Shown: positions 45,501 to 56,868, counted from the stretch's first letter. The stretch is 64,000 nucleotides of DNA from Actinomycetes bacterium (GCA_021819725.1 JAKAQR010000009.1:56753-120752), one strand, 5' to 3'. Notes: a model not told the origin generated them from the sequence alone. Translations and numbers: made by a program.

Positions 45501-47804
45501 GAAGTACGCCAAGAGCGGGAGCAGAGGTTTCGCCGGGGTGAGCTCGCTGCACTGTTTTGCTCACCCACCATGGAGCTCGGCGTCGACATCGCAGAGCTCT
45601 CGGTGGTTGGACTTCGCAACGTTCCACCAACACCGGCAAACTACGCGCAGCGTTCAGGACGCGCGGGGCGTTCGGGTCAACCGGCACTCGTTTTTGCCTA
45701 CGCGACCACTGGCTCACCTCATGACCAATACTTCTTCAAGCGACCCGACAAGATGATTGCTGGTCAGGTCTCTCCTCCCCGGCTCGATCTCGCCAACCAG
45801 GATCTCGTCAGGAGCCACATCCATTCCTTATGGCTCAGTGCGGCTCACTTTAGCCTCGAGAGGCGCCTGGCCGATCTGCTCGAGGTCAATGGAGACCCTC
45901 CGCCACTCAACCTCAAGGAACGGGTTGAGGCGGCGCTTCAGGACCAGACACCAAAGATCTTTGCGACGGAGCGGGCGCGACAGTTGTTAGCTCCCTTGGA
46001 GCCCGAACTTAAAGAGGCGGGCTGGTGGGGTGACTTGTGGCTCAGTGAGACCATGAATCAACTGCCAAGGCGATTCGAGGAGGCAACTCGGCGCTGGAAG
46101 AGTCTGTATCGGGCTGCGAGTTCGCAAATCGCTATCCAGAACCGAATCTCCCAAGATGCCGCGCGATCACCCAGGGATCGGCAAAATGCCGATCGACTCC
46201 GCAACGAGGCCAGAGCTCAGCTCGAACTGCTGCTGCTTGATAACAACGCTTCGACACAGTCGGACTTCTACTCCTACCGCTACTTTGCCGCAGAAGGGTT
46301 CCTGCCTGGATACTCATTTCCTCGCCTTCCTCTCTCGGCCTTTATCCCTGGCAGGAGACGGGGCTATGGAGAAGATGGCTTTCTCGCCAGGCCTCGCTTC
46401 CTTGCCATTAGCGAGTTTGGACCGCGAAACTTCATCTATCATGAAGGATCTCGCTACGAGGTCAATCGCGTCATCCTACCCGTTGGGCAGGGTGCAGGTG
46501 CAAACGGTGAGGGCGTTCTGACTCGCCGAGCCAAGCTCTGTGACAAATGTGGCTATCTGCACCCCATGAGCTCTGATGTCGGTCCGGATATCTGTGAGAG
46601 CTGTGGTTCTGAACTTGGCGTGGCCATTCCGAACCTCTTTCGCCTTGAGAACGTGGTCACCCGACGTCGAGAACGCATCAACTCCGATGAAGAGGAGCGG
46701 CGTCGACAAGGGTATCAGGTCAAGACCAGCTACCGACATGCTGAGACCTCTACCCTGCATGGTGAAGTCATGATCGACGAGGCCGTTGCCCTCCGGTTGA
46801 CCTATGGGCAGGCGACAACCCTGTGGCGCATCAACCAAGGTTGGAGGCGACGAGCGAATCAGGCAGAAGTTGGCTTTGGGCTCGATGTCGAACGAGGCTA
46901 CTGGGCAAGTCGACCCGACGAGCAGGCAGAGTCCGCTGAAGCCGACACTGATCCAATCAACGCTCGGATGATTCGCGTCGTCGTCCCCTACGTCGAGGAT
47001 GCACGCAATGTACTGGTCATTGAACCGGTGAACGGCCTAATTGATGGGAGCAATCGTACCGGGACTATGGCCTCGCTCCAAGCGGCATTGAAACACGCGA
47101 TCCAAATCGTCTATCAGCTCGAAGACAATGAGCTTGCCGCGGAGCCACTCCCTGACACCGAAGATCGTCGATTCATCTTGCTCTATGAGGCCTCAGAGGG
47201 TGGGGCGGGTGTGCTCCATCGGCTCATCGAAGAACCCCATGCCTTTGAGAGGGTTGCTCGGATCGCGCGAGAGCTCTGTCATGTGGACCCTGACACCGGT
47301 CGAGACCAAGTGACCAACGGTATCGCTCCGTGCAGCGTGGCTTGCTATAACTGTCTGCTGTCCTACTACAACCAGGGTGATCATCGCAATCTCGATCGAC
47401 AACTGGTGCTCCCGTTGCTTGGCGACCTCATGCGCTCGATCACACATGCCACCGGTGGAAGCCGCGATGTCGAGGCTGCACTCAAGAAGCTGAGAGCAGT
47501 CACCGCCAGCACGCTCGAGAACACCTGGCTCGACTATCTCGTCGAACACCGGCTTCGCCTGCCATCAAGCGCGGCATGCCTCGTCGAGGCCGCGAGCTGT
47601 CGCCCAGATTTTCTCTATGAGCGCGATTATGTGGCGATCTTTATCGATGGCCCCGTTCATGACTATCAAGAGATCCAGCTCCGCGACGAGGCCGCGACCA
47701 GTCGGCTGCGCACCCTTGGCTGGAGCGTAATCCGATTCGGGTACCAAGACGACTGGAGCCAAATCTGTGCCAGTCGGCCCGATATCTTTGGAGCAGACTC
47801 ATGA
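42591..47804 (+). CDS. Giant DUF1998 helicase with C-terminal nuclease-like domain
   Basis: A 1,737-residue DEAD/DEAH-type SF2 helicase. Order: unique N-terminus; RecA domain 1 with GTGSGKS (114-120), DEFH (231-234) and GTSAT (about 264); a large insertion; RecA domain 2 ending in QRSGRAGR (about 1020); a zinc ribbon CDKCGYLHP...CESCG (about 1317-1337); DUF1998 with EGGAGVL (about 1536) and [11 protein letters not shown]; and a final domain (about 1640-1737) with [18 protein letters not shown] and [10 protein letters not shown]. That last part resembles DUF559/Vsr-type PD-(D/E)XK nucleases. The parts match DISARM DrmA plus DrmB fused, or Druantia DruE. GTG start with strong GGGGAGGGGG; the stop overlaps the next start (ATGA). 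Confidence 0.9.
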   Translation: MDVFELRDRMVGEYESYVMSYLAIADKRLEARVRDELDQGLLWPKPRIGLNPSFESGGTISELVADGVLHPECLRIFQIKNEAGAVLSPLELHRHQRQAIEIARSGVNYVLTTGTGSGKSLAYIIPIVDAILREGPGRGIKAIVVYPMNALANSQAQELTKFLNYGYPNAQGPVTFRRYTGQESDDERQDIIENPPDILLTNYVMLELILTRVEERRLIDAATDLRFLVFDEFHTYRGRQGADVAYLARRTRLACGGDRLQMIGTSATMSSSDDQEGEIARVASSLFGAQVTSEAVIGETLRRATRPRDFSDPAELSALIERLRSGEDPSELFEEFVNDPLSSFVEQQFGLVEDATGHLIRQAPQPIGGPSGVASRLSASTGIDASTCEQALRKQLLAGYRICPKGARFPVFAFRVHQFLSRGDAVSATLDAPEHREISFEGESWIIGDSGEREALYQLAFCRECGQDYSVVSLVGSSAKTLRRDLELQRDIVPRFVPRPFEDRGAEIQGESGYLFFGPWDDTSNDYFDALPEQWVTYRNDQPAVESRYRERLPQAVQVHKDGVIGHGGVRAYYFRAPLQFCLACHVSYSPHQRSDLAKLSTLGSGGRSTATTILSLSVLKELRTSDASQEAKKLLVFTDNRQDASLQAGHFNDFVEMTQLRSGLYRALRAAGESGLTHENLTNALHEAMGVDFATYSASPDALFSQRESIDRTFREVLGYRTYRDLERGWRIFSPNLEQTGLLRIDYADLDAIASTEGLWTDLHQALSGASPSTRRALASILLDYLRKALAIKVDYLTPQFQEQLIQKSGQHLRPPWALDENEQLLSATVAYLGSAEGNSRREANIIKLGRLSGYGQWLRRSSTFPHLAAPLPSDEVETVIAQLLEILIRVGLVEKITRRREGSVGYQVKASAIRWLQGNGEIAPDPIHMPRAPEGGRRPNSYFQHLYMGGANDFAGLEAREHTAQVPAEVRQEREQRFRRGELAALFCSPTMELGVDIAELSVVGLRNVPPTPANYAQRSGRAGRSGQPALVFAYATTGSPHDQYFFKRPDKMIAGQVSPPRLDLANQDLVRSHIHSLWLSAAHFSLERRLADLLEVNGDPPPLNLKERVEAALQDQTPKIFATERARQLLAPLEPELKEAGWWGDLWLSETMNQLPRRFEEATRRWKSLYRAASSQIAIQNRISQDAARSPRDRQNADRLRNEARAQLELLLLDNNASTQSDFYSYRYFAAEGFLPGYSFPRLPLSAFIPGRRRGYGEDGFLARPRFLAISEFGPRNFIYHEGSRYEVNRVILPVGQGAGANGEGVLTRRAKLCDKCGYLHPMSSDVGPDICESCGSELGVAIPNLFRLENVVTRRRERINSDEEERRRQGYQVKTSYRHAETSTLHGEVMIDEAVALRLTYGQATTLWRINQGWRRRANQAEVGFGLDVERGYWASRPDEQAESAEADTDPINARMIRVVVPYVEDARNVLVIEPVNGLIDGSNRTGTMASLQAALKHAIQIVYQLEDNELAAEPLPDTEDRRFILLYEASEGGAGVLHRLIEEPHAFERVARIARELCHVDPDTGRDQVTNGIAPCSVACYNCLLSYYNQGDHRNLDRQLVLPLLGDLMRSITHATGGSRDVEAALKKLRAVTASTLENTWLDYLVEHRLRLPSSAACLVEAASCRPDFLYERDYVAIFIDGPVHDYQEIQLRDEAATSRLRTLGWSVIRFGYQDDWSQICASRPDIFGADS

Positions 47805-50641
47805 AACATGCCGTTGGCAGCCTGGTGCGGGCCCGTGGTAGGGACTGGGTGGTGTTGCCTGAATCTGAGGAAGACTTACTTGTCCTTCGTCCACTTGGGG
47901 GGACTGATCTCGAAGTCGCTGGTGTCCTTACCTCGATTGAGCCAGTTGAGCCTGCGAGCTTTGCTCTCCCAAGCACGAAGGACCTCGGAGATCTGCGGTC
48001 TGCACGAATGCTCACCGATGCCCTGAAGCTCGGATTTCGCTCATCAGCGGGGCCCTTTCGCAGCTTTGGCCAGCTTGGCTTTGAGCCCAGGCCCTATCAG
48101 TTGGTTCCCCTCATGATGGCCCTCAAACTCGATCCGGTTCGCCTCCTCATCGCCGATGATGTCGGAGTTGGCAAGACCTGTGAGGCACTGATGATCTGTG
48201 CTGAGCTGTTGGCCCAAGGCGAGATCAAGCGAGTCTGTGTCCTTACGCCTCCTCACCTTGCCGTTCAGTGGCAAGAGGAGATGGCGACGAAGTTTGGCCT
48301 CCAGGCCGAAGTAGTGCTCGCTTCAACAGCGGCCGCCTTGGAGCGAGGATGTCGAACCGGCGAGACTCTCTTTGACCGCTACCCCATCACCATCGTTTCC
48401 ACCGACTTCATCAAGGCCGATCGACGACGGTCTGAGTTTCTGCGCAGTGCGCCAGAGATGATCGTGGTCGATGAGGCCCATACCGTGGCTGCGGACACCC
48501 GACTGCGCTCCTCGCGGCATCAGCGCCACCAGCTCATCGAGGAGCTTGCTCGCGACCAGCATCGTCACCTCATTCTCGTGACTGCTACGCCGCACTCTGG
48601 CAATGAGGGTGCCTTCCGATCACTGCTCGCGCTCTTGAACGAGGAATTCCAAGACCTACCCGAGGATCTCTCGGGCGATAGGAACCGTCGACTTCGCGAG
48701 CAGGTCGCACGCCACTTGGTACAACGGCGCCGAGCAAACCTCGTCCACTACCTTGGTGACACCCAGTTCCCCGAACGCCAGAGTAAGGAGGCTCCCTACC
48801 GGTTAAGCGAGGACTATCAAACCCTTCTCAATCAGGTGCTCAACTACGCACGAGCCCAGACCAGCGAAGGTCATGGTGGGCTGGCGTCTGGTTCGAGGAC
48901 GAACGAGGCTTGGACCAATCGCCTGCGTTGGTGGTCCGCACTGGCGCTTTTACGAGCGATTGCCTCATCGCCAGCTGCTGGTGCGGCCACATTGCGGCGC
49001 CGAGCACAGACCCAAGAAACAACCGACCCCGAAGACGCCGAGCGCATAAGTCGCCAACGAGTGCTGGACCTTGTTGGCGACGACGAGGATGCCCAAGTCG
49101 ATGAGGAGCTAGGAGTCCTTACCGATGTTGGCGAAGACACGGCGTCCAGTGCCCAGCAACGCAGGCTCCGCGAATTCGCCAAACTGACTGATTCATGTCG
49201 GGGCGAGAAGGATGCAAAGCTCATACTCCTCGTTGACGAGGTTCGTCGCATGCTGGGTGATGGGTTCTCTCCCATCATCTTCTGTCGGTTCATTGCAACC
49301 GCCGAGTACGTCGCCACTGAGTTGGACACCCGACTCCGTGGGGTCGAGGTCCGCCCCGTAACCGGCAATATTCCCTCCTCTGAGCGCGCCAGCATCGTCG
49401 ACGAGCTCGCCAAACACCCAAAGCGCGTGCTAGTCGCCACTGACTGCCTGTCCGAGGGGATCAACCTTCAGGATTACTTCAATGCTGTCATCCATTATGA
49501 CCTCTCATGGAACCCAACCCGCCATGAGCAGCGCGAGGGTCGAGTTGATCGCTTCGGACAAACCTCACCCGAGGTACGAGTCGTGACTTGCTACGGTAGC
49601 GATAACCGCATCGATGGGTTGGTAATGGAGGTATTGCTCAGAAAGCACGAGTCGATCCGCAACTCCCTCGGCGTCTCAATTCCCGTTCCAGGTGATCCCA
49701 ACACGGTCGTAGAAACCCTCATTCGCGGAGTGCTCTCTCAAGGAGAGCAGCTCGGCCAAGGGACCCAGCTGACCCTCGAGGGTCTTGGACAAAGCGAAGC
49801 CGAGCTCGCCGAGGCTTGGAATGCGAGTGCGAAGCGCGAAGAGGCACTTCGCAGCGTCTTTGCCCAAAATATCTTGAAACCTGATATCGTCGAACGAGAG
49901 CTTGCAGAACTCACGCAGGCGATTGGTACCGTGGCCGACCTACGCCGCTTCACTCGAGATGTTCTGATCTCCGAAGGGGTATCGGTCAGCAATGACGACC
50001 CCATGGTGGTCCAGCTTAGGAATGCACCGACCGCGATCCAAGATCTTGCCCATGGAAATCAAGAACTCAGCTTTCGATTTGGGTCCCAGCCCCGAGACCC
50101 TCGGGAGCGAGTGGCTTCAAGAGTCGAGCCCTTCATCGCCGGCCTTGGCGCCTGGGTGCTTGATTCGGCCCTTGATCACGCCGGTCCAGCCGCGCGTGCT
50201 AGCGTACGTCGCACTCCAGCGGTCAAACAACTCACCACACTCACCGTCGCGCGGTTACGATTCGAACTCACGACGCGGGTCTCTCAGCTCTTAGCAGAGG
50301 ACGTCTTGGTCGCTGGCTTTGGTGCTGAGATTGTCGACAACCAAAGGCTCGTCCCCACCTGGCTCGCTCCCGAGGAGTCACTCGACCTCCTTGATGCCGA
50401 GTCAACTGGCAACGTGGGTGAGTCCCAAGCTGAGGAGGTTCTCAATCTGGTGCTCGACAACTACCATGATGGTTGGGAGTCCGGACTCATGGAGTGGGCC
50501 GAGCTTCGAGCTCTTGCGTTGCGCGAGAGCCATCTCCGAGTGCGAGAGGCCTCTCGGACCCGAGGGACCGTCGAAGTGCGCCTCATGTTGCCACTCGACC
50601 TCGTTGGGCTCTATATCTTGTTACCAGGGAATCCGAGATGA
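47801..50641 (+). CDS. SNF2-family helicase, DrmD-like
   Basis: A 946-residue SF2 translocase. Opening [16 protein letters not shown], then [14 protein letters not shown] and [13 protein letters not shown]; Walker A DDVGVGKT (about 118-125); DEAH (about 224-227); second RecA domain with [23 protein letters not shown] motifs (V-VI, about 563-585); helical C-terminus. This architecture resembles the SNF2 helicase DrmD of class 1 DISARM. It joins the giant helicase and the methyltransferase genes by ATGA overlaps on both sides, so the three products are probably made in fixed ratio as one complex or pathway. Confidence 0.88.
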   Translation: MKHAVGSLVRARGRDWVVLPESEEDLLVLRPLGGTDLEVAGVLTSIEPVEPASFALPSTKDLGDLRSARMLTDALKLGFRSSAGPFRSFGQLGFEPRPYQLVPLMMALKLDPVRLLIADDVGVGKTCEALMICAELLAQGEIKRVCVLTPPHLAVQWQEEMATKFGLQAEVVLASTAAALERGCRTGETLFDRYPITIVSTDFIKADRRRSEFLRSAPEMIVVDEAHTVAADTRLRSSRHQRHQLIEELARDQHRHLILVTATPHSGNEGAFRSLLALLNEEFQDLPEDLSGDRNRRLREQVARHLVQRRRANLVHYLGDTQFPERQSKEAPYRLSEDYQTLLNQVLNYARAQTSEGHGGLASGSRTNEAWTNRLRWWSALALLRAIASSPAAGAATLRRRAQTQETTDPEDAERISRQRVLDLVGDDEDAQVDEELGVLTDVGEDTASSAQQRRLREFAKLTDSCRGEKDAKLILLVDEVRRMLGDGFSPIIFCRFIATAEYVATELDTRLRGVEVRPVTGNIPSSERASIVDELAKHPKRVLVATDCLSEGINLQDYFNAVIHYDLSWNPTRHEQREGRVDRFGQTSPEVRVVTCYGSDNRIDGLVMEVLLRKHESIRNSLGVSIPVPGDPNTVVETLIRGVLSQGEQLGQGTQLTLEGLGQSEAELAEAWNASAKREEALRSVFAQNILKPDIVERELAELTQAIGTVADLRRFTRDVLISEGVSVSNDDPMVVQLRNAPTAIQDLAHGNQELSFRFGSQPRDPRERVASRVEPFIAGLGAWVLDSALDHAGPAARASVRRTPAVKQLTTLTVARLRFELTTRVSQLLAEDVLVAGFGAEIVDNQRLVPTWLAPEESLDLLDAESTGNVGESQAEEVLNLVLDNYHDGWESGLMEWAELRALALRESHLRVREASRTRGTVEVRLMLPLDLVGLYILLPGNPR

Positions 50642-53600
50642 GTACTCAGGCAACAGGAGTGGGCATCACGAGTGTAGGCGGGTTGTTGCCGATCGAGTTT
50701 CTCGCTCGACTCCGCGACCCCAATTCTGGATTAGAAGGGCTTCGTCCAAGCGATTATCACTTAGGGGCGAACGAGCGTATCACCGAGATCGTCAGCCGAT
50801 CCTGGAATCGACTCACCAACGCGTGGAGGGGATTCAGTGAATCCCTGGCCCAGCTTGACGAGACAGACACCGCATCTGGCCTCACGCGAGACAAGTGGCT
50901 TGGGGTTATCTTTAACGAACTCGGCTATGGACGACTCCAACGAGCCAAGACGATCGAGATTCAAGGAGAGACCTATCCCCTCAGCCACGAGTGGGGGTCT
51001 ATCCCTATCCACTTGGTCGGCGCCGGAGTCGCACTTGATCGACGAACACCCGGCGTTCGAGGTGCTGCGGGCAAGAGTCCTCATTCCCTGGTCCAAGAGC
51101 TCCTCAATCGCTCATCCGATCGTCTCTGGGGAATAGTCTCAAATGGGATCATTCTGCGCATCTTGCGCGACAGCACGAGCCTTACCCGTCAGTCGTACTT
51201 AGAATTCGATCTTGAGGCGATCTTTTCCAACGAGCGCTTCGATGACTTCGTAACGCTCTGGATGATCGTCCATGAGAGCCGCTTTGAAGGAGACGAGCCA
51301 AGTACTTGCTGGCTCGAACGTTGGCGGGGCAAGATCAATGAATCCGGCATTCGTGCGCTCGATGCTCTCCAAGGTGGGGTACGACACGCCATCGAGGCCA
51401 TCGGAGAGGGTCTCATCACTCACCCTAACAATCAGCAGCTGCGTGGCACCCTAACATCAGGGGAACTGAGCAGTCTTGACCTCTACCGTCAGATTTTGCG
51501 GCTCATCTATCGGATTCTTTTCCTCTTCGTCGCAGAAGATCGCCAGCTCTTGCACGGAACCGCAGTTGATCCGATCGCCATCAAGCGTTACGAGCAGTGG
51601 TACTCGACCAAAAGATTGCGCGAACAAGCGTGGGGTGCACGCTCAGATCGCCACGCGGACTTATGGGAGATGCTGAAAGTCGTCATGGACGGACTCGGAG
51701 ACCCAGCTGGTCTTGCCCCCCTCGGCCTTGGTGCGTTGGGAAGTTTTCTCTGGAGTGATCAAGCGATTCCCGACCTTCTCGGTACCACGATCAGCAACCG
51801 GAGCCTTGGTGCGGCCATTCTTCATCTCTCGACTACCGAGTCAGAGGGTGTACGTCGCCGAGTCGACTTTGCCAATCTTGGGGCAGAGGAGCTCGGAAGT
51901 GTCTATGAAGCCTTATTGGAGCTCAATCCTCGGATCCACGAAGACGGCAAGCCGTTCGCCTTACGAGATACGCCTGGCAATGAGCGCAAGACTTCCGGTA
52001 GCTTCTACACGCCAAGTGAGTTGGTTGCGAGCCTGCTTGAGAGCGCACTTGACCCGGTGATTGAGGAGGCACTTGCGAAAAGCGATCCTGAGGCTGCGCT
52101 CCTCTCAATCCGGGTTCTTGATCCCGCCTGTGGATCTGGTCACTTTCTGATTGCAGCCGCGCATCGGATGGCAGAACGGCTGGCAGCCTTTCGGGCCGGA
52201 GAGTCGGAGGCTCCCCCAGCTCAGGTACGCCATGCCCTACGCGAGGTGATCGCCAAGTGTTGCTATGGGATCGACATCAACCCAATGGCTGTCGAGCTGG
52301 CAAAGGTGAGTCTCTGGATGGAGGCGATGGAGGCGGGGAAACCCTTGACGTTTCTTGAACGCCATATCGTTACCGGTAATGCCCTCATCGGCACCACACC
52401 AGAGCTCGTTGCCGACGGGATCCCCGACGAAGCCTACAAAGTGCTCGATGGGGATGACAAGACAACCGCAGGCAACAGTAAGAGAAGAAACAAAGATTTC
52501 CGACGTGGGAGGTTGACTCTCGATGTCGAAAGCATTGGTCTTGAGGTAGGCGCCCTAGCCGCCCAGGCTGCGGCCCTCGACGCAATAGACGACGACAACA
52601 TCAATGATGTCGCGGCCAAGGCACAGCTTTGGGAGGAACTCCAGCACCAAAGCTCCTTTGCAAGCGAAAAATGGGCAGCTGACGCGTGGTGCGCTGCCTT
52701 TTTCTATCACAAAGTTCCCCAGGGCGGTGAGATCACCAGTGAAACAGTGGAGAAGGTGCGGCTAGGCGGCTCCCAAGCGCTCAGCGAACGCGAACGCGAA
52801 CTGATCGAGAAGGCCGCAAAGGACTACCAGTTCCTCCATTTCCACATCGCCTTTCCGGAGGTCTTCTTCCCCACGGCTCGGCCGGGAGACGAACACAAGA
52901 CGCGCGAGAACGCAGGGTTCGATGTTGTACTTGGAAATCCTCCTTGGGGTCAAGTGGAGCTAGATCCAGTCCAGTTTTTTGCCATTGATCATCCCGAGGT
53001 CAGCCAGGCGCAAAACATGGCGGCACGTGACCGGATGATCAAGGAACTTCTAGAACGAGACGCCTTATCGTATCAAGGTTACGTTAGTGCCAAGCAGGCA
53101 CTCCAACGCTTTCAAGCTTTTGTTCATTCTTCCGGGCGCTTTGCCTTAACGAGCAGAGGCCGCCTCAATACAGCACCCCTCTTCGCAGAACTTGCTCGTC
53201 ATGCAATAAACCCAATGGGACTGGTAGGCATTATCGTTCCTTCGGGCATTGCTACCGATTCATTCACCCAATACTTCTTCCAGGACATTATCAGCGCTCA
53301 ATCTCTCGCAAGCCTCTACGACTTCGAGAACAGAAGCAAGCTATTCCCAGCAGTCGATAGCAGACAAAAGTTCTGCCTTCTCACAATCACGGGGGTTGCG
53401 AGACAGCACCCTGCAGCCGACTTCGTACTCTTTGCACAACAGGTGGCGGACCTGAACGTCCCTGAGCGTCACGTGACGTTATCGACGGCCGACTTTGAAT
53501 TAATCAACCCAAACACGGGGAATATGCCAATCTTCCGCAGTCGAGACGATGCAGAGTTGGCGCGGGACGTTTATGCCCGTGTCCCAGTGCTTGTCCGGAC

Positions 53601-54534
53601 CGAACCAAGTCGGGTATCTCCTTGGGATGTCAAGTTCAAGCTCATGTTCATGATGAACACCGACAGCAATAGGTTTCTGACTCGGCGATACTTCGGGGAA
53701 GGAGGCTTCACCCTCTCGGGCAGCGACTTCGTTAATGGAACCGGAGAACGCTACCTCCCCCTCTACGAAGGCAAGCTGATCCATCACTTCGATCATCGGT
53801 TTGCCACCTTTGAGGGTGTCGTCGGGGACAAGCCAATTGAGGCTGATAATTCGCTCAAGACCGACCCCAAATGGGCAATCTTGCCGCGTTACTGGGTGAG
53901 CGAGGCAGAGGTCAAAGAGAAGCTCGATGGATGGGATCGGGAGTGGCTGATCGGGTTTCGGGATATTGCGAGATCCACGGACGAGCGGACCCTGATCGCA
54001 TCGGTCGTGCCCGCCACAGCCGTCGGGAATAATCTTCCGCTACTGCTAGCAGCCAGTGCTTCAGGCCCTTTGGCAGGTGCTTTGCTTGCATGCCTCAATT
54101 CGTTTGCCCTTGACACCATTGCCCGCATGAAGGTCGGGGGAACACATATGAACTTTTATGTCACCGAGCAATTGCCGGTGCTACCTCCAGACGTCTTCGA
54201 CCAGCGAGTCCCCTGGGAGGCTGATTCGAATCAGAGCCTCGCTGACTGGATCGCCGTCCGAGTCCTCGAGCTGACGTACACCGCATGGGATCTTAAGCCT
54301 TGGGCTCGTGAACTTGGTTATGATGGAGAACCCTTCATCTGGAATGATTCACAACGTACAAAGCTCCGCGCTGAACTCGACGCGTGTTTCTTCAATCTGT
54401 ATGGCTATTCGCGTGATCAAGCGGACCGAGCTCTGGGGAGTTTTCCCATCGTGAAACGGAACGATGAACGCGACTATGGTGAGTTCAGAACAAAACGCCT
54501 CATCCTGGAGCATTTCGATCGTTATTCACAATGA
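50638..54534 (+). CDS. Eco57I-type DNA N6-adenine methyltransferase
   Basis: A 1,298-residue SAM-dependent DNA methyltransferase. A long N-terminal region (about 480 residues, helical) is followed by motif I DPACGSGHFL (about 494-503) and motif IV NPPW (about 766-769), which indicates N6-adenine methylation; a C-terminal TaqI/Eco57I-like target-recognition region ends the protein. Size and layout fit DISARM DrmMI or type IIG enzymes, but no clear PD-(D/E)XK site was seen in the N-terminus, so a pure modification role is likely. The ATG at 50638 overlaps the helicase stop (ATGA); the frame extends 55 codons further upstream. Confidence 0.9.
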   Translation: MSTQATGVGITSVGGLLPIEFLARLRDPNSGLEGLRPSDYHLGANERITEIVSRSWNRLTNAWRGFSESLAQLDETDTASGLTRDKWLGVIFNELGYGRLQRAKTIEIQGETYPLSHEWGSIPIHLVGAGVALDRRTPGVRGAAGKSPHSLVQELLNRSSDRLWGIVSNGIILRILRDSTSLTRQSYLEFDLEAIFSNERFDDFVTLWMIVHESRFEGDEPSTCWLERWRGKINESGIRALDALQGGVRHAIEAIGEGLITHPNNQQLRGTLTSGELSSLDLYRQILRLIYRILFLFVAEDRQLLHGTAVDPIAIKRYEQWYSTKRLREQAWGARSDRHADLWEMLKVVMDGLGDPAGLAPLGLGALGSFLWSDQAIPDLLGTTISNRSLGAAILHLSTTESEGVRRRVDFANLGAEELGSVYEALLELNPRIHEDGKPFALRDTPGNERKTSGSFYTPSELVASLLESALDPVIEEALAKSDPEAALLSIRVLDPACGSGHFLIAAAHRMAERLAAFRAGESEAPPAQVRHALREVIAKCCYGIDINPMAVELAKVSLWMEAMEAGKPLTFLERHIVTGNALIGTTPELVADGIPDEAYKVLDGDDKTTAGNSKRRNKDFRRGRLTLDVESIGLEVGALAAQAAALDAIDDDNINDVAAKAQLWEELQHQSSFASEKWAADAWCAAFFYHKVPQGGEITSETVEKVRLGGSQALSERERELIEKAAKDYQFLHFHIAFPEVFFPTARPGDEHKTRENAGFDVVLGNPPWGQVELDPVQFFAIDHPEVSQAQNMAARDRMIKELLERDALSYQGYVSAKQALQRFQAFVHSSGRFALTSRGRLNTAPLFAELARHAINPMGLVGIIVPSGIATDSFTQYFFQDIISAQSLASLYDFENRSKLFPAVDSRQKFCLLTITGVARQHPAADFVLFAQQVADLNVPERHVTLSTADFELINPNTGNMPIFRSRDDAELARDVYARVPVLVRTEPSRVSPWDVKFKLMFMMNTDSNRFLTRRYFGEGGFTLSGSDFVNGTGERYLPLYEGKLIHHFDHRFATFEGVVGDKPIEADNSLKTDPKWAILPRYWVSEAEVKEKLDGWDREWLIGFRDIARSTDERTLIASVVPATAVGNNLPLLLAASASGPLAGALLACLNSFALDTIARMKVGGTHMNFYVTEQLPVLPPDVFDQRVPWEADSNQSLADWIAVRVLELTYTAWDLKPWARELGYDGEPFIWNDSQRTKLRAELDACFFNLYGYSRDQADRALGSFPIVKRNDERDYGEFRTKRLILEHFDRYSQ

Positions 54535-54649
54535 TGATTTGGGAAGGTTGGTTTTTCAGCTCAAATCAGAGTGAGACGGCGATGAGGGATGGGGTCGACC
54601 TTGTGTCTCGGCGTTGACCGTGGAGCCTTTTGGGATCGCTCACCATCGA

Positions 54650-55954
54650 TCATCGGATAGTTGAAGGGGACAAGTCAGGCAACTGGAGCAGCTGATCCCC
54701 GATAAGCGTTGGTCTCGCTGACTCCAGAGCGTTGCGCCCAAAGATCAGAGCAGGATCTCGTCGACGAGGGAGACGTGGACCACTGGAGTGGATTTCTGCC
54801 GGTGCCGATAGTATCGCCGCCAACCCATCGTCGCCATTGGCCCCAAGATAGCTTGCCGGATCTTCGCCCTCTGGCCAGGCTGCAACGAGACCCTCACGTC
54901 CTCGCTTGACCAAGGCCAATGACCACTGATGGTTTGCCTCGCGACCAGGTGCATCCCCGTCAGCACACAGAACGATGGCACCCGGATGGAGATCAAGAAT
55001 AGCATCCCACTGGGAATCAGAGACGGCTAATCCGGACCCGGCTACTGGGGCAAACTCCGCTGATCGACCGGCTGAGGCTGCGACCGCGGCGATCGCGAGT
55101 GCATCGATCGTCCCTTCGCAGACAACAATCCGTGCCGCAGGACCAAGAGTTGGATAACTTGGGCGATAAAGGTTTATCGACTTTTCATAGGCCACAGTTC
55201 TAGTGCAGTTCAGATACTTCGGCACTCCATGGCGCTGGCCGTCGTACCGTCCGACGAAGCCAACCACGCTCCCGCTGTCGTCTTTCACGGGCATCATCAC
55301 TCGATGGCGAAACACATCAATGATTGCGCTTTGCTCGTTGCGCCTAGCCAGGCCCGCATCGACAACCTCGTCATCAGCGAATCCTCGTGCTCGGAGATGG
55401 CTAATCAGCCGATCAGGCGCACCGTGAGGTGTATGCCCGACAACGGGCTCGCCGATATCTGTTTCCAGAGCATCGACGAAGATCCTTCGCCCCCGCAAAT
55501 AGCGACGCCCCTCATCATGAAGTCGGCCATGGCTGTAGTAGGACCAAGCCTCTCCGAGGACAGCCTTCACCCGTTGGATAGAAGTTCGTTCGAGATCTGG
55601 CGCCTCGCACTTGAGTCTGACGCCAGTGCTCCGCTGATCACGGGACCCGACCGGAGACCTTGTGACAACGGCAGGAAAGGCAGTCCTGGACTCGATCATC
55701 CCACTAGCCTCACCCACACTGACGCGATAGACGCTTTCGACCCACTGGATCACATCGCCATGGGCACCACAACCAAAGCAGTGGAAGCGATCGGTGCGAA
55801 GATGCAACATCATCGACGGATTCCGATCATCATGGTCTGGCATCGGACAACAGACTCTGTAATCCGTTACCCCGGCCGGCACAAAGAGTCCGGTCCGAGC
55901 GACTACCTCAGCGAGTGAGTGTTGCGCACGAATCGACGCAAAGTCAAGCGACAT
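54650..55954 (-). CDS. Mobile-element DNA primase (CHC2-TOPRIM)
   Basis: DnaG-related primase of about 434 residues that lays RNA primers for element replication. CHC2 zinc finger: CPMPDHDDRNPS and HCFGCGAHGDVIQW (residues 37-73). A primase core with GRYDGQRHGVPKYLN follows, then TOPRIM with VVCEGTIDALAI and LCADGDAPGREA. It lacks the DnaB-binding tail of chromosomal DnaG. It begins at the stop of the upstream small gene (TGATG), with GGGAGG 5 bases before the chosen ATG. It is the last of a run of conjugative-element genes. Confidence 0.9.
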   Translation of the reverse strand: MSLDFASIRAQHSLAEVVARTGLFVPAGVTDYRVCCPMPDHDDRNPSMMLHLRTDRFHCFGCGAHGDVIQWVESVYRVSVGEASGMIESRTAFPAVVTRSPVGSRDQRSTGVRLKCEAPDLERTSIQRVKAVLGEAWSYYSHGRLHDEGRRYLRGRRIFVDALETDIGEPVVGHTPHGAPDRLISHLRARGFADDEVVDAGLARRNEQSAIIDVFRHRVMMPVKDDSGSVVGFVGRYDGQRHGVPKYLNCTRTVAYEKSINLYRPSYPTLGPAARIVVCEGTIDALAIAAVAASAGRSAEFAPVAGSGLAVSDSQWDAILDLHPGAIVLCADGDAPGREANHQWSLALVKRGREGLVAAWPEGEDPASYLGANGDDGLAAILSAPAEIHSSGPRLPRRRDPALIFGRNALESARPTLIGDQLLQLPDLSPSTIR

Positions 55955-55956
55955 CA

Positions 55957-56289
55957 TCACCTCCCGAGTGTCAGTGACGGCTGGGTCAGTTCATTGGTGC
56001 CAGAGAGTTCACCTGCACAAGGAGTGAGGGACGCAGCATCAAGGGGTGAGCAACCAACCAGGTAGCTCTCTCTGAGTTGGGTGACTGGCGAGGAGGTGGA
56101 CAAAGACAAGTGCTGGAGGGCGGGATAGGTCTCGATGAGATCATCGACGAGCGATAACCAGAGCGCGAACCGTGGATCACCATTGGCATGCTTGAGTGCC
56201 TTCTCCCATCGCGAAGTCTCTCGCTCCCGAAGGGATACGATGGCACGCTCGACGAGAGCGTGGTCATGACGGTCAAGCCACGTAGCCAT
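55957..56289 (-). CDS. Hypothetical element protein
   Basis: A 110-residue protein of unknown family with an ATG at 56289, one base after the upstream gene's stop, and a stop overlapping the primase start. The N-terminal half is predicted helical (MATWLDRHDHALVERAIVSLRERE); the C-terminal half is Ser/Thr-rich and may be unstructured. The tight packing shows it is part of the primase operon. Confidence 0.6.
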   Translation of the reverse strand: MATWLDRHDHALVERAIVSLRERETSRWEKALKHANGDPRFALWLSLVDDLIETYPALQHLSLSTSSPVTQLRESYLVGCSPLDAASLTPCAGELSGTNELTQPSLTLGR

Positions 56290-56290
56290 C

Positions 56291-56785
56291 TCAGAACGGG
56301 TTCTCTGATCCGGTGGAGGCAAAGGGTGCCCCAGCTGCGTCCACTACGAGCTCACTGACATCGCCCGCATCTGCATCTCGCTGATCGATCCACCACGAGG
56401 CCGAAGTAATGAGCCGGGCGGGCTGCTCCACCTCAGCGATGTAGGCCTCCTCTGCATCGAAGAGTTCATAGGCGGCGGAAAGTAGCTCAAATCGAACCCT
56501 CCGAGCCCACTCGACTGCCTTGTCTGAACCATCGAGGCAGGGCATATCGGCCCTTACCTCCCACGAGGTGATCTGTTTCATCTGCTGTGCCCTGTGCTCG
56601 GTGAGCCAAGCTTGTTGATCGCTTCTCTGTTGGCGGCCATGAGCTCTGTGCCAACACGCTGAACAGTCTTTGGTGGCGAGCCATCTGGCATAGCCGGCGC
56701 GCCTGCTTGCCCGCTTCGCCGAGAGATCGTGATCTTGGGAGTGCCCACAAGCATGCTCCACCGACCATTCTGTCCTCACTGTCAT
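56291..56785 (-). CDS. Hypothetical element protein with possible zinc site
   Basis: A 164-residue protein found in settings like this one, near primase and coupling-protein genes of actinobacterial elements. Residues 8-50 contain EHACGH and, later, DCSACWH, a likely zinc-binding arrangement. The remainder is helical and acidic (ELFDAEEAYIAEVEQ). The ATG at 56785 has AAAGGAG 6 bases upstream; the frame extends to 56821. Its function is unknown. Confidence 0.65.
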   Translation of the reverse strand: MTVRTEWSVEHACGHSQDHDLSAKRASRRAGYARWLATKDCSACWHRAHGRQQRSDQQAWLTEHRAQQMKQITSWEVRADMPCLDGSDKAVEWARRVRFELLSAAYELFDAEEAYIAEVEQPARLITSASWWIDQRDADAGDVSELVVDAAGAPFASTGSENPF

Positions 56786-56868
56786 ACCTGGCTCCTTTCC
56801 TCGTGCCCTGTGAAGAGTCACTTACTTCTGGGCCAAGCCGGTGGGAATTCGTCAAGCGGGGTGCAGGC

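Noticed and set aside
50473..50637. Upstream extension of the methyltransferase
   Set aside because: These codons overlap the helicase end in another frame; the ATG at 50638 forms a clean ATGA junction.
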